Shown: positions 34,905 through 46,193 of the stretch, in pieces
Layout of the letters: each line of letters begins with the position of its first letter
Position numbering within the stretch: position 1 is the first letter of the stretch
Source of the DNA: Typha latifolia
Taxonomy: Eukaryota > Streptophyta > Magnoliopsida > Poales > Typhaceae
Assembly: GCA_019914945.1 (NCBI GenBank)
Contig: CM034113.1
Span: forward strand, 4,506,850-4,570,849
DNA length: 64,000 nucleotides
Direction of reading: 5' to 3'
The notes under the pieces: generated by a model
Databases searched by the model: none
Told to the model about the DNA's origin: nothing
The model's input: the letters and a program-made list of their open reading frames with translations, nothing else
Position numbers and translations under genes: made by a program

Positions 34905-35166
34905 GTATAATCATCCATCAATTTTTCCATTTTTTATTCAATTAAGTCTCTTGATCTTGATTGATTTCGTGCGTTTTCGAGTTTTGATCACGTTAAACTT
35001 ACTATCTTGATGTTTCTTGTGTGATTGAACGTGATATCCTAGCATTTTCAAGTGGATGATGGATTTTATTTAGGGTCTTCATGATCTCTTGGATTTTTTT
35101 ATTTCTTGCTATCTTTTTGTTTGCTTTGGGCATGTATTGAATTTTGCATCTTGTTTCTTTCTCAAG
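34905..35166 (+). other. leader intron before the third ORF (copy 3)
   Basis: Donor TTGCGAG/GTATAATC, acceptor CTTGTTTCTTTCTCAAG/AATG. Confidence 0.5.
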
Positions 35167-35167
35167 A

Positions 35168-36217
35168 ATGCCTCGAAAAGCTGCAGTTTCCAAGAAACCT
35201 AGGCCGCTTTCCTCACCTACTTCGGCTCCCAAGTTTTCAACATCTACGGCTGCGGGGCATTACAAACATAATTTTGGCACATGTCCTGTTATCTGTGAAC
35301 GACCCGTGGTCATTTCTAATTTTTCTTCTTTGGGGATAGAATAGATATTTACTAAGCGAGGATGGTTATCGGTGTGTGGGATGAGCGGGACTGCTTATGT
35401 GGAAGTTGTTCAGGAATTTTTTAGTAATGCCACGGTTTTAGACCGTTGTATACGTTCTACTGTTCGTGGGGTGTTTGTATACCTGGACTCAGATGTTATT
35501 CGCGCTGAACTTCGTCTTCCTAATGGTGAGTTCCAGTATCCAACGTCTGCTCCACTTCCAGATGTCGATGAATATGCTGGCACTGTACTGATCAAAGGGG
35601 AACATTGTAAGGGAAACATGATGCCGCATGCGAAGCTGACGTCCGTGGCTCGCATGCTTCACCTATTTTGTCTGTACAATGTCACCCCCAAGACTCGACA
35701 TTCAAGTATTAGTCTGGATCGTGCATTCCTTCTTCATGCAATGTTAACTGGAGTCTCGGTTGATTTGGCTGCGGTGATCTATGATTCAATACTCACAGCT
35801 GCACAGAAAGAAGCACCTCGTGAGGGGTTACCGTTTGGCATCTTTATTACAAATTTATGCACTCAGAGTGGGGTACATGTGGATGCTTCGGAACCTTCTC
35901 TTACTTCGCACAAACCGTTGGATCGGATTACTCTTAAGCGGAGTCAAGCTCACGACAAGTCGTTTCCTCTCAAGCCGTCCTCTTCCGCCGCTGGTCGCTC
36001 ATCGCACCTCGACAGTTATGATGATAGCTTTGACGGTGACACATCTCACTCTGAGAGGGAGTTACCACAGTACTCGGATCGTTTCGATCAGCTTAGTACT
36101 CAAGTGCAGGATCTCCATTCGGCAGTGAATGATTTACGAGCTGAGCAAGCTCATCAAGGGACTGTACTTGACTCTCTATTGACGATTCTTCAGTGTCAGT
36201 TTCCTCCGAGTTCCTAG
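35168..36217 (+). pseudogene. third ORF of the copia element (copy 3), one stop
   Basis: It starts ATG 35168 (MPRKAAVSKK). One TAG at 35342-35344 replaces the Gln codon of GIEQIF; otherwise the frame is open to the stop at 36215-36217. It carries the same domains as copy 1 (LPFGIFITNLCTQSGV, serine-rich linker, coiled-coil end). Length about 349 codons. Confidence 0.8.
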
Positions 36218-36570
36218 TATTTTGCAATTGTGTCAAAATGGGGGAGAGTGTCTAGGTGTCTAGGAGTCTAGGTGTGTAAGGGGAGGATGGTAATAGGGGG
36301 AGTTTATTAGAGTCTTTCTGTCTTTCAAATCTTGCTTATAACTTTACTTGGAGGAATTGTGAACTTTGTCTGTTTAAGTACTTTTGAACTTATGCTCCAT
36401 TGATAACTTGTGTTTGGATTATTTATTCATTTCAAGTTATTTCACTTGATCTTGGATTGGTATATGTTTATTTGCAGGGATTGATGTGCAAAATATTCTA
36501 GACTTGTTGATTGCTCAATTTGAAGTCTTTGTAATATTGTGTAACCTAGGTATTTTGTCACAAATTGCCA
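36218..36570 (+). mobile_element. 3' untranslated part of the composite copia
   Basis: Non-coding. It contains gtgtctaggtgtctagg and leads to cacaaattgcca before the polypurine tract. Confidence 0.7.
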
Positions 36571-36581
36571 AACGGGGAGAT
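36571..36581 (+). other. polypurine tract
   Basis: AACGGGGAGAT, followed by T and then the LTR start TGTTAGG at 36582. Confidence 0.75.
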
Positions 36582-37524
36582 TGTTAGGTTTTTATTTGTT
36601 GGCAATTGTGTACAAAATATTCTAAGTGTATTTTTTCATGTATATGAGCTTTACACAAGTCTAGAATATCTCTGGTTTGAAGAATTGCAAGATTATTGGA
36701 GAAAAGCCGTTGAGTTCACACCGCATTCACAAACGCATTCGAACGCGGGTAATGCGTTCACACAAACAGAGAGCCGCGTTCACAAACGCGTTAGAACGTG
36801 GAATCTGCGTACACACAGACAGAGAGTCGCGTTCACAAATGCGTTCTAACGCGGGTACTGCGTTCACACAGATAGAGAGCCGCGTTCGAACGCAGATACT
36901 GCGTTCACACAGACCGAGAGCTGCGTTCACAAACGCATTCGAACGCAACTTGAAGAATTCAAGTTGTCACGTTCAAACGCACTCGGACCCGTTCGAACGC
37001 ACCTGAAATCAAGTCATGCCGTTCGAACGCACTCGGGCCGCGTTGGAGATCATATATAAGGATTGTGATGCCCTATCTATAGGGTGATTGAAGAAGCATT
37101 ATTGAAGGAGTCTTCTTGAGGCTACATCGGTTCTTCAACTAACAAGGTTCCACTCATCATTAAAAAGTTAATCTTTCGTCCTAAAAGTTATCTAGACGAA
37201 AGATCAATCTCCAGGGTTACTGAGGTTGGACTTCAATCACAAGAAGCAGTGAATCGTGGGTTCTAGCGAGCAAGACTAAGAAGAACAAAGTCGTTTGGAT
37301 CGACGGGTTATTTTGTGAGTCAGTCTTTTAACTACTACTATTCTAGTGATTGGTTTTGATCCTAGTTTGGATCCGTGGTTTTTTCCCGTTTGGGTTTTTC
37401 CACGTTAAAATCTTGGCGTTCATCTCTGCTTTCGTTCTTAATATTTCTACGGACTTTTACTTAAGCGAACGAGTAATATCATTGCATAGTATTTAGATAC
37501 ATACTTGTGTCTAGGGGTTTTTCA
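36582..37524 (+). mobile_element. composite copia, 3' LTR
   Basis: It runs from TGTTAGG to TTTTTCA (943 bp) and is followed by GACCA. It holds the longest tandem array on the plus strand and a TATA box, tatataa, at 37053-37059. A deletion of roughly 85 bp joins ccgcgtt of the last palindrome to ggagatcatatataagg, so palindromes and TATA box are closer here than in other LTRs. Confidence 0.85.
36717..37043 (+). repeat. palindrome cluster and 53-bp tandem array
   Basis: About four units of the 53-bp repeat, with one shortened unit near 36880-36900, are followed by spaced palindromes (cccgttcgaacgcacc, gccgttcgaacgcac). Confidence 0.75.
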
Positions 37525-38847
37525 GACCAGTTAGTGATCCGATTGCAGATCTATTTAAATTCTTCTCGGTAAGCTTGAACTATTATTGACTGAGTCAACT
37601 TAGTCAACATAGCTTAGAAGTCCTGCCAAGACTCGCATGGGTCTGATTGAACTGATCACAAATTGCATTAGAGAAGTCCTTCTAAGACTTGAATGATCGA
37701 ATTCATTCTATCGACTAGTACCACCTGATCGCCATGCCCACTAGGTGAAATAATGCGAGCTGGACTTTCTAGTAGTTGGGCATGCCATGGTACGTAAAAA
37801 ATTGCTCCGCTAGATAGATTCAATCAAGCGGGTCTATTCTTAAAAAATTTAGAAAATGAAGCTTGACGGTCCGAGCTTAAATCCCAAAATGTGGCCTATC
37901 GTCGTGCGCCAAGTGATCTCATAGTTGATGCTGGTAATGTGGGTGGGCCCACGGATCCAACTAATGTCGTGCTTGGGCTGCACGCGTGTTGGGCTATGAT
38001 TGGTACCCTTGGCTCCACTATAATGGAGCTGCGGTGGTGAGATGAATGTTGAGTGGCTCCGACGAGGTGAGGCTCGGTGAAGGTAGCAAAGTAGAAGGGC
38101 ATCGTGCCCAACATCTAATGCTTTCTAGTGGCTAGTGGAAGCTGACTGTGGCCACCAATGGTTGTAGGAATGCCGATCTTGAGGCAACATAGCTTGAGTT
38201 CGCTGCAGTCGAGAGAACCATCGTGGGTAGTCTATTGGTCATCTCTTGTGGTTGTAGTTGACCTAGCTAGGGTGCGGAGGTCCCATGGAAAGAACTAGAC
38301 GTGGAGGTTTGGACTAGTGGGGGCTGAATCGCTATCGATAGAAAGCTACGGTCTTTGTCCCTAGCTTCCACCGCAGGTGGGGAAGTCGACCTAGAACCCA
38401 TCTCAACCGTCTACTCTGGCATCACTATGGCGGTGTTCTAGGTTTGTAGTGGTCGGGGGGCCTCCATTACAATTAGAGGAGGGTGAGGTCACAATTTGAG
38501 CTAGCTTGTCCCCTCCATCTCGGCTTGGATTATTCTCACCGTGGGGGCCCATTTTGGCTGTGACCGATAGCATTGGCGACGTAGGTGTGTGCTAGGAGAG
38601 CTATCACCAAGGCTTGAATAGACTTTTCCATCCTCTCGATGCTCTCCACGGTAGATCTAATGACCTCCTTAGAAATTCTTTAAAAATGCCTTAGCTCATG
38701 TTGGTGGCTCATTGTCCACGGTGGTTGCTGGTGGTGGAGGTGCCAAAGAAACTCCCAGAGAATTGGAGACGAGTTCCTAGTCCTCCGTGGTTGCTCCTTC
38801 CTCATTTATCTAGGATCGCGTGTTAATCATTCTCTAAGGAATGTCAG
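37525..38847 (-). pseudogene. gypsy gag, N-terminal part and leader
   Basis: On the minus strand, QAYREEFK and ICNRITNWS are read up to the copia insertion at 37525; the gag continues at 21520 (STFISGLRL). Further upstream, segments like TVESIERMEKSIQALVIALLAHTY (about 38585-38665, split here for display by frameshifts nearby) resemble the coiled N-terminus of gypsy gag. The stretch between is GC-rich and has many stops. There is no pol in this element. Confidence 0.55.
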
Positions 38848-38859
38848 CTTTGATACTAA
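38848..38859 (-). other. primer-binding site, degenerate
   Basis: On the minus strand it reads TAGTATCAAAGC, which matches TGGTATCAGAGC at 10 of 12 positions. It lies between the leader of the gag and the 5' LTR on its right. Confidence 0.5.
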
Positions 38860-38865
38860 TATTAT

Positions 38866-39428
38866 TGGAATGATACGGACATAAAAATATTATGATCTTT
38901 TTATATGAGAGTAGCCTCATGAGTTAGGGTTCTAATGGATTTAGATACACATGAATCAGAGGTCAAGATGAAATGTTAAAAATAAAATAGTGAAAGAAGG
39001 TTAAAATAGAACAGATTGGTGAATATCCGATATTGTGGTAGACGTTGAAGGGTGGCAGATGACCAAGGGTGGTGGTAGACGGCCATAGAGTATGGTAGCT
39101 CATGGTGGAGAATGGTGGGCTCGGGTTTGAAAGCTTGGAAGGTTTCTACAGTTACCATCTACTCCTATGAAAATAAAGGTGATCTAATGGCTATCATAAA
39201 AGATAAAGGTAAAAATAATAAATTAGCTAACTCAAGATTTATTCAACCATAATAATCAACTCACGACTAGTCCTATTTATAGGAGTAAAGTCCTAGCGGA
39301 TTGGATCCATATGTAAATTATCCACTGTATTTGAATTTTAAAAATAATAAGTAAATCTAACTAACTAACTTAACTTAACTTAACTCAATTGACTTAACTG
39401 ACTTGACCCACATGGTCACATCATAACA
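38866..39428 (-). mobile_element. gag-only gypsy element, 5' LTR
   Basis: It pairs with 19504-20047: both share gtagcctcatgag, then ggttctaatgg or gttccaatgg, then aaataaaatagtg, and the end cacatcataaca. The start near 38866 is uncertain because the first 30 bp are altered. A tandem of acttaactta lies near 39365-39385. Confidence 0.6.
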
Positions 39429-39472
39429 TTAGTTTGGATGATGTTGATACCCTTAATGACAAGCAGAGTATG
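39429..39472 (+). mobile_element. large solo LTR, part 3 of 4
   Basis: A 39-44 bp piece containing ttggatgatgttgataccc, which matches 17370-17410 of the uninterrupted copy, lies between two insertions. It ends with GTATG, the left target duplication of the next solo LTR. Confidence 0.7.
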
Positions 39473-40307
39473 TGTTACGGACCAGATCTAACCAATCAAG
39501 ACATAAAAAAGTTTAGGTGGAGGTAGTCTCATGAGATAGGGTTCTAATGGCTCTAGTTTCACCTAAATCGGAGATCGAGATGAAAAGCTAAAAATAAAAT
39601 AGTGGAGATAGGTCAGAGAGGGGAGAACGGTAAATATCCGATGTTGTAGCGGATGGCCAACGGCAGTGGAGGACGGTCGTATAGTAGGGTGGCTGCTGGA
39701 GGTAGGAGGTGGCTAGGGTTTGAAAAGTTGGGATGTTCATATGACTATGATGTACTCCTAGAAAAATAAAGCGATCTAACGACTACGATAAAAGATAAGC
39801 ACGAAAATAATAACTTGGCTAAACTCAGATTTCTTCAATAATTCCATGATTCCATTCCATGATTATTATCAACACATGTCCACTCCTATTTATAGGAGTA
39901 AAAATTCATAGCGGATCGGATCCACATGCAGATTATCCAATTTATTTAAAATTCAAACAATAAGATAAAGCTAACTAACTAACTTGACTAAATCAGCCTT
40001 CCTTATTTTTCTTGGATTAATCCTTTATTTCCCTGCAGATAGATTCTAAATATAGAGGAGTCATGAATATAAAATTTGTAGATCCGGAGGTTGGCTATCT
40101 TATCCAGTCAGTATGATATTATTCTTACATCTGTAGAATATTCTGCGAATATTTTCCCAAAACTGCATAGAGTTGGATTTAGCTAATTAAATAAAATCCT
40201 AACTACTTAAAGCTCTAACTAAACCAAATAAGCAAATAAGATACTGGACTCAATCCATTGAGCTCAATGTACCCATGATGTGATCTGATCTATTCCGATT
40301 CGCATGA
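39473..40307 (-). mobile_element. solo LTR, target duplication GTATG/GTATA
   Basis: It runs from tgttacggaccag to ttccgattcgcatga and is related to the LTRs of X and of the gag-only gypsy. Flanks are GTATG (39468-39472) and GTATA (40308-40312). On its own strand it contains the same gcagaat, gaatattctgcg and tagctaa blocks as 20200-20400. Confidence 0.7.
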
Positions 40308-41303
40308 GTATAATTATGATTAAGATACTCTTAATGGTTGGCAGGGTATGTTCTAAGCATTCGGGCTAGATTATTAGACTAAGTACCAGGTGTTAACAGT
40401 GCATAGTGGTCTAGTAAAATAATGTTATTCAAAGATAATATTGATGATTGAGATATTGAGAAATACATTGATTCTATTATCATTTGATATGCATAATTAT
40501 GGAGTGGTCATCATGCATATTATGGTTGTATTTAATATCATAGTATGGTCATGGTTGGCATGCATCAGATGTGTTATATTTGAGAGTATTATAATAATGG
40601 TATGACTAAAGATTTATGTATATATTGAATAGAATTATATTTTTGATCAATCATGATATGATACCTATAATATTTTATATTATTAATGAGACATTTATAT
40701 ACTCATTCATGACATAATGCTCACTTTTGATTCATATTATTCAGTATATAATTTACTCTATATTTTACTTTGCTAATTTAGGCTAAGGTCTATTCACTAT
40801 GATTTTAACTCTTGAGTCTATTTATTTCTTTTCTAACCCCCCAAAATATGTAGTACCTGATAGCGACTTAAGATATTATGAAGAGATATTTTAGACTAAA
40901 GATGAGATGAGCTAGATGTGAGATGATATAGAAGTTAGTTTATATAGAAATTGAGTTGTACTATTTTGAATATATTTGTACTCTATTGTATTAAACAGTG
41001 TTTTATATTATACAAGTCAGATTATATTATACTCGTGTATCAGTTATTTTAGTTGTATCTTTATAGTTTATCATAGTATATATGGGTTCTGCTAGATCAT
41101 GTAGTCATCTAGTATAGTTGTTATGAATTTGGATTGCCATATGCTAATATGTTTAATTGAATGATAGTATAATTTATCTTGAGATAGAGTATATGAGTAC
41201 ATGTGTATCTCTGCGCATGATGACCATGTCCATTCTATCGCATGCACGAGTGTCGAGTGTGGGCGCATGGGCATGCACATGCCCATTGGGCGAGGGCATT
41301 ATA
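40308..41303 (+). mobile_element. large solo LTR, part 4 of 4
   Basis: It is collinear with 17410-18450, including catagtggtctag, gacataatgctc, gttttagttgtatc-like and catgggcatgcac blocks, and ends gggcattata at 41303. The flank is GCGAC (41304-41308), matching GTGAC at 12673. Without the insertions the LTR is about 3.2 kb long. Confidence 0.7.
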
Positions 41304-41890
41304 GCGACCTTGGATTGAAGTTCATCTCGTACTTGAACTCATTTTTGATGAATCACTATGTGAAATTAGATTGCCTCGGTGTCTGGTTCAAAACTAAACT
41401 ATGTATCACTCAATTTTCATGTTAGTGTAGGTGCAATCAAAAACTCATGTAAACCATAAATTCAAAATCTAAGTGAAGAAATCCATCAAGGTCATAAGAT
41501 GTATCAATCAAATCTGAACATGATGCGATCGTAGGAAGGTATTATTGGGTAAAAAATTGTTTACAAACAATTATGTCACGAAATTACAATGGGGATGTAA
41601 GTGCAAAATTTATGTAATTGCAAGTTTCTGAACGTAAAACACTTTGAAATGTGTTGCACAATCTAAAGGTAGACAAAGCATTTCATCTATATAAGAGTCA
41701 TTCATGTAAAACTTAAAATTTCTACCATTGCATGGAGAACAATTTGAGTCAGAATGTTAGTCACACATCTTTTATTACTTGTAGCATTTCAAAGGAACCA
41801 AACTAGTTAATAGGACACAATAAGAACTCAAGGAGTTTCAAGTTCATTATTTGTGAGATTTTAGTTCTCTCATAGAACATACATATCAAA
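41304..41890. other. no recognisable feature
   Basis: AT-rich non-coding flank of the large LTR. No gene, repeat pair or RNA gene is seen. It ends at CAAAG, a target duplication. Confidence 0.3.
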
Positions 41891-42355
41891 GTGATATGAA
41901 TCGGGTCAGATCGGATCACCTCAGAAGACATCGGGTTTGATGGATCGAGTTTATTTATCTTATTATCTTATGCGATTTAGTCGGAATCCTAGTAGATTAG
42001 AATTTGTTTAATTAGCTAAATCTAATTATGCACAAATTTGAGAAAATTTTATGAAGATATTCGTCTAACGTCCAAATATTATGGAACTAGCTGAATAAGA
42101 TTGGAGACATCATGATCTAAAACTTTTATATTCAAAGTTTTTTTCATATTTGAACTCTATTTGCAGCAGAATGAAGAATTAATCAGAGAAGGGTAAGTAA
42201 TACTACATTGCTTTTATCTCTCAATTTGGTTGTCAGCCTCAACTTTTCCCATCAGCAACTACCACCGTCTCTTCTATTGGAATAGTCTCATCTTGCTTCT
42301 AATCTCTCTCGTTCGTCGATCTCCTTATTCCCATAGGGCCGGCCTGATTCTCCTC
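41891..42355 (+). mobile_element. solo LTR split by the chromovirus, left part
   Basis: It starts TGATATGAATCGGGTCAG, close to the start of the X LTR. CAAAG at 41886-41890 is repeated at 49182-49186 after the right part ends TTGTATCA, so the two parts form one LTR with a perfect 5-bp target duplication. Confidence 0.75.
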
Positions 42356-43187
42356 TGATAGGACAAGAAACGATTCCTTCAAGATCTGGATTTATTGTAG
42401 GAAGCAGTTCTCGCAACTGAGGGAAAATATTCACGAAATATGCTATCATAGTCATAAAATTATGAAACCAAGTGGAATCGATCCGTAACTCCCTGATCTA
42501 CGTTTTTTTGTATTTATGTCATTCGCATATTCGAAGTGTAACAGGGACGAAATTATAATTTAGTGTTAATGATGGTGGTGGTGACGGGTGGAGTGGATGT
42601 TAGGATTATAGATGATAATGGAGATGAGGTGGATGAGTGATGTTGTTTAAGGAATAAAGACGAAGGGGAAAAAGTGGTCAAGATTCCAAAGAAGAGGGAG
42701 GATTCGACAAACGAGGGAGATTAGAAGTTAGGAGAGACCTTGTTAATAGTAGAGATGATAGGTTGGTGAAGAGGGAGGAGGGAGATTAGGGTAGAAAGAA
42801 TAGAGAGATGATAGGAGGCAAGAAACTAATAATCCAATTGCATAATGATTTTCGCTGCCATCCACACCTTTATAGAGGCTAGCCAACAAGCCAAAATAAT
42901 AATTATTAATCATAATTCTAGAAGATTCCTACCGATCGCGTTCGAACTCACCTAATCATATTCGAATGCAGAAAAGGTGTTCTCTATTAATGTGAACGCA
43001 ATACAGGCGTTCAAACGACGTGTTCGAGCGCGCATTTCACATTCTCTGTATTTGCGAACCAGATGTAGGTGTTCACAAATGTGTTTGAACGCGCCCCCAA
43101 CCGCGTTCAAACACGACCTACAGTAAATTTATTTTAATAAAAATAAATAACTAATACAATAAGAAAAGACCCTAACTAAATGTATCA
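42356..43187 (-). mobile_element. chromovirus 3' LTR
   Basis: It runs from tgataggac to aaatgtatca in plus coordinates and matches 48019-48846 throughout. On the minus strand it holds palindromes (42938-43110) and then a TATA box, CTATAAAGG, at 42868-42876. The left flank is TCCTC (42351-42355). Confidence 0.85.
42868..43110 (-). promoter_or_regulatory. palindrome cluster and TATA box, chromovirus LTR
   Basis: The motif nearest the TATA box is gcgttcgaactc at 42938-42949, about 65 bp from it. Farther motifs are degenerate (attcgaatgc, cgttcaaacgac, gttcgagcgcgc). Confidence 0.65.
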
Positions 43188-43225
43188 ACCCACCACGCTT
43201 CCCCCACCTTGTCCTCAAGGTGAAA
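43188..43225 (-). other. polypurine tract region
   Basis: On the minus strand, CACCTTGAGGACAAGGTG is followed by GGGGAAGCGTGGTGGGT directly before the LTR start TGATACATTTAG. Confidence 0.7.
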
Positions 43226-43442
43226 AGTCGAGAAAATGCTCCAAAATATTCATCTCCAACTCCCATGTCGCCTCATCGGATGGCTGGCAAAGCCACTCGA
43301 CTAGAATCTCCATCTCTAATTTGGTACCATGACGTCGTCGGCACCTAGTAAGTATACGAACTAGCTCTACGATCTCTGTCTCCTCCAATGGCTCTGGTAA
43401 AACTGATCCAACGTCCTCATGATCTCCGATCTGCTCCCGCAA
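43215..43442 (-). pseudogene. chromodomain at the end of pol
   Basis: The frame encodes a C-terminal chromodomain: EILVEWLCQPSDEATWELE followed by ILEHFLDF. In chromoviruses this domain follows integrase and helps choose the insertion site by binding histone marks. The frame is open here (75 codons) but separated by a stop or shift from integrase. The adjacent ILTRCRRRHG stands where related elements have a basic run with GTKLE. Confidence 0.8.
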
Positions 43443-43559
43443 TAATTAAACATGAAAGACAGAATGCACTCTCAACTACTCTAGCAACTCCAAACGATAT
43501 GCAACCGGACCAATACGCTCTAACACCCGAAACAGACCGAAATAGTGATGTACTAACTT

Positions 43560-44400
43560 CTAGTTTTGCATCGGATGCAAGGTCACCTGTCGATACAATT
43601 GCACCCTCACAAACACCCAACTGCCGATGTCGAACTCCTGCTCCCTATGGCTATGATCATTAATTTGCTTCATGCAGTTTTGAGCAAGTTTAAGATGGGC
43701 ACACAACCTCCTCAATGTGGCATCTCTATCCATCAAAGCTAAGTCCACCTCCGTCCGATCTGCAGATGTCACTAGGACATAAGTGCGTAATGTCGGAGCC
43801 GTGCATCCATACACTACCTGAAATGGAGTAATGTCAATGCTATTGTGGTAGGCGGTGTTGTAAGACCACTCTGCTAGCGGTAAGAACTCCAACCATCGTC
43901 TCGACATCTCTCCAACAAACTATCTCAAGTACTGCTTAATGCCTCGATTGACCACCTTAGTTTGGCCGTCCGTCCATGGATGGTGGGCCGAACTGAACTT
44001 CAATTGAGTCCCCTATAATTTAAAAAAGTCCATCCAAAAGTTGCTCATAAATACACGATCACGATCCAAGACAATCGTGCTTGGCATGCCATGTAACCGA
44101 ACAACATCTCTCACAAAAATTTTAGCTACTGACTTGGAGGAAAAGGGATATGATAATGCCGAAAAGTGCGCATACTTGCTCAACCTATCAACGACTACAA
44201 AAATAACTAAATAACCATGTACCAGCAAAAGAGCCTTTATGAAATCCATAGAAATATCTTTCCAAACACTATCTGGTATAAGTAAAGATTGTAGTAATCT
44301 GGTCGGTTTCAATGTGGTTGCTTTAGCCCTTTGATAGACTTCGCAAGCATGGACAAAACTCCTCACATCCCACCTCAATCTTGGCCATGTGCAACTCTAT
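43560..44400 (-). pseudogene. chromovirus integrase
   Basis: The first frame (44013-44378) has the zinc region end (CEVYQRAK) and the core: DFIKALLLVHG, FVVVDRLSKYAHF, and VLDRDRVFMSNFW. The second frame (43560-43907) has RRWLEFLPLAEWSYNTAYH, PFQVVYG and the C-terminal domain (HSHREQEFDIGSWVFV). At least one stop (about 43921) and one frameshift lie between. Confidence 0.8.
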
Positions 44401-44534
44401 GATATCCTCCTATAAGTTCTCAAGACACCCTCATGACCAGCCTCTAGAGTTTGGTGGAAATGCTCCAACAATTTTTGCCGCAATCCATCATTTGCGGGCA
44501 CCCGAATGCATCCGTAGTCTAGCAGCAAACCGCC

Positions 44535-45110
44535 TCAATTCTCTAACTCGGGATGGCACTCCAGATCATCCAACACCTCCTGTAACAATCTCAAAACATC
44601 TGGGTCAGATGTACATGCATACCTCAACTCATCAAGAAAAGGAAAAGTAAGAGAAGAATAGGTTGCAAGTTCGGCGGTATCGGGTTGGCGTGATAGTGCG
44701 TCCACCGCTCTATTTTTTGTTCTTTTCTTGTATTGAATTTCATAATTATACCCCAACAATTTTGTGACCCATCTTTGCTATACCAGAGTGTGTATATGTT
44801 GACCGGATAATTAATCTCCTACCGATCAAATAAGGCCTCACTTTGTCACTGCATGCAGAATTGCCAACATCTCTCTCTCGTAAGTCGATAATTGCTGAGA
44901 TTTTTGTGATAAAACCTTACTAAAAAAGGCTATGGGACGTCCTCCTTGCATTAGTATAGCTCCTATGCTAACTCCCGATGCATCACATTCCACAATGAGC
45001 TCTTTGGTGAAGTTCGGTAGCGCTAGAACGAGAGCCGTCATCATTGTTGTTTTTAGTTTTTGAAAGGCTGTAGTGGTTTTATACGTCCATCTAAAAGAAT
45101 CCTTCAACAA
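44535..45110 (-). pseudogene. chromovirus RNase H
   Basis: The frame 44838-45110 has LIVECDASGVSIGAILMQ, then AFFSKVLSQKSQQLSTYERE, which is the catalytic D and E region. The frame 44535-44759 continues with YEIQYKKRTKNRAVDALSRQ. A break lies at 44760-44837. Confidence 0.8.
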
Positions 45111-45191
45111 AGAAGTGAGAGGAGTAACGATCTTGCCATACTCGGTGATGAAGCGGCGATAATATCCAGTCAGCCCTAAGAATCCTCACAA

Positions 45192-46081
45192 TCATGTGGT
45201 GGTAGTAGGAATCGGCCAAGCGGTCATGTATGCCACCTTTTGAGGATCCGCCGCTACACCTTCTGCTGAGATGATGTGGCCTAAATACTCCACTTGTGGT
45301 ACCCCACATAGGCACTTGGACTTCTTGATATTCAGCTGGTTTTGCTTCAACAAATTCAGCACATCCTCAAAATGCCACCAATGCTCCAATTCAGTCCGGC
45401 TATACACCAAAATATCATCAAAGAATACCAAAATATACCTTCACAATAAAGGACAAAATATATCATTCATGAGGCCTTGAAAAGTAGCTGGAGCATTGGT
45501 GAGACCAAAAGGCATCACCTAGAAGTCGTAATGCCCGTTCGAAATCCGAAATATAGTCTTGTGCACATCCGCCGCGTGAACTCTAATTTAATGATACTTG
45601 ACTCTCAAGTTAAATTTGCTAAATATGGTCGCCCCTATAAACTCGTCCAGCAGCTCCTCTATAATCGGAATGGGATATCGGTCCTTGACGGTAATAGCGT
45701 TTAGTGCCTGATAATCGACACAAAAATGCAATGTCCCGTCCTTCTTTCGCACTAATAGCACAGGCGATGAGTAAGAGCTATAACTTGGTTGTATGAGGCC
45801 TTGCTCTAACATCTCGACTATCATCTTGGAGATAACTCCTTTTGCACATGTGGATACTGATATTGCCTCACATTCGTCAGTGTAGCCCTGGGCACAATCT
45901 CTATGTGATGGTCCGTCGTTCGCCTTGGTGGTAACTCCTTTGATTCCTCAAACAGTCCAGCAAATTTGTCTAATAAATTAGACAACTCGATGGTAGTATT
46001 TTGACTCATTTTAGGCTCGTCTCCTGCTGGTCCTAACTGAAGGAGATAAGCCAAATCACTCGCACATGCCAGCCCCACCAT
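45192..46081 (-). pseudogene. chromovirus reverse transcriptase
   Basis: Pieces in order on the minus strand: HHIEIVPRATLTNVRQYQYP (about 45900, start of the domain), then IQPSYSSYSSPVLLVRKKDG and CVDYQALNAITVKDRYPIP (45588-45824). After a break comes the catalytic box VFFDDILVYS (near 45430), followed by VEYLGHIISAEGV. Several frameshifts interrupt it. Confidence 0.8.
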
Positions 46082-46193
46082 CGGCTGGATCGCAGGAATC
46101 GACGGAGATCAAATGCCATCAAGCTGCATTTTTGTTTCCTTGCTTAAATTTCATCCACATGAACTGGGAATCAAATGTGACAGGTCCCAAACT

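Noticed and set aside
36717..37043. Palindrome as a heat-shock element
   Set aside because: Heat-shock elements need TTC and GAA separated by two bases; here TTCGAA has no gap, so the match is only partial.
19499..39433. A perfect target duplication for the gag-only gypsy element
   Set aside because: TAGGT and TTAGT match at only three of five bases. Boundaries rest on LTR ends and continuity of the outer LTR instead.
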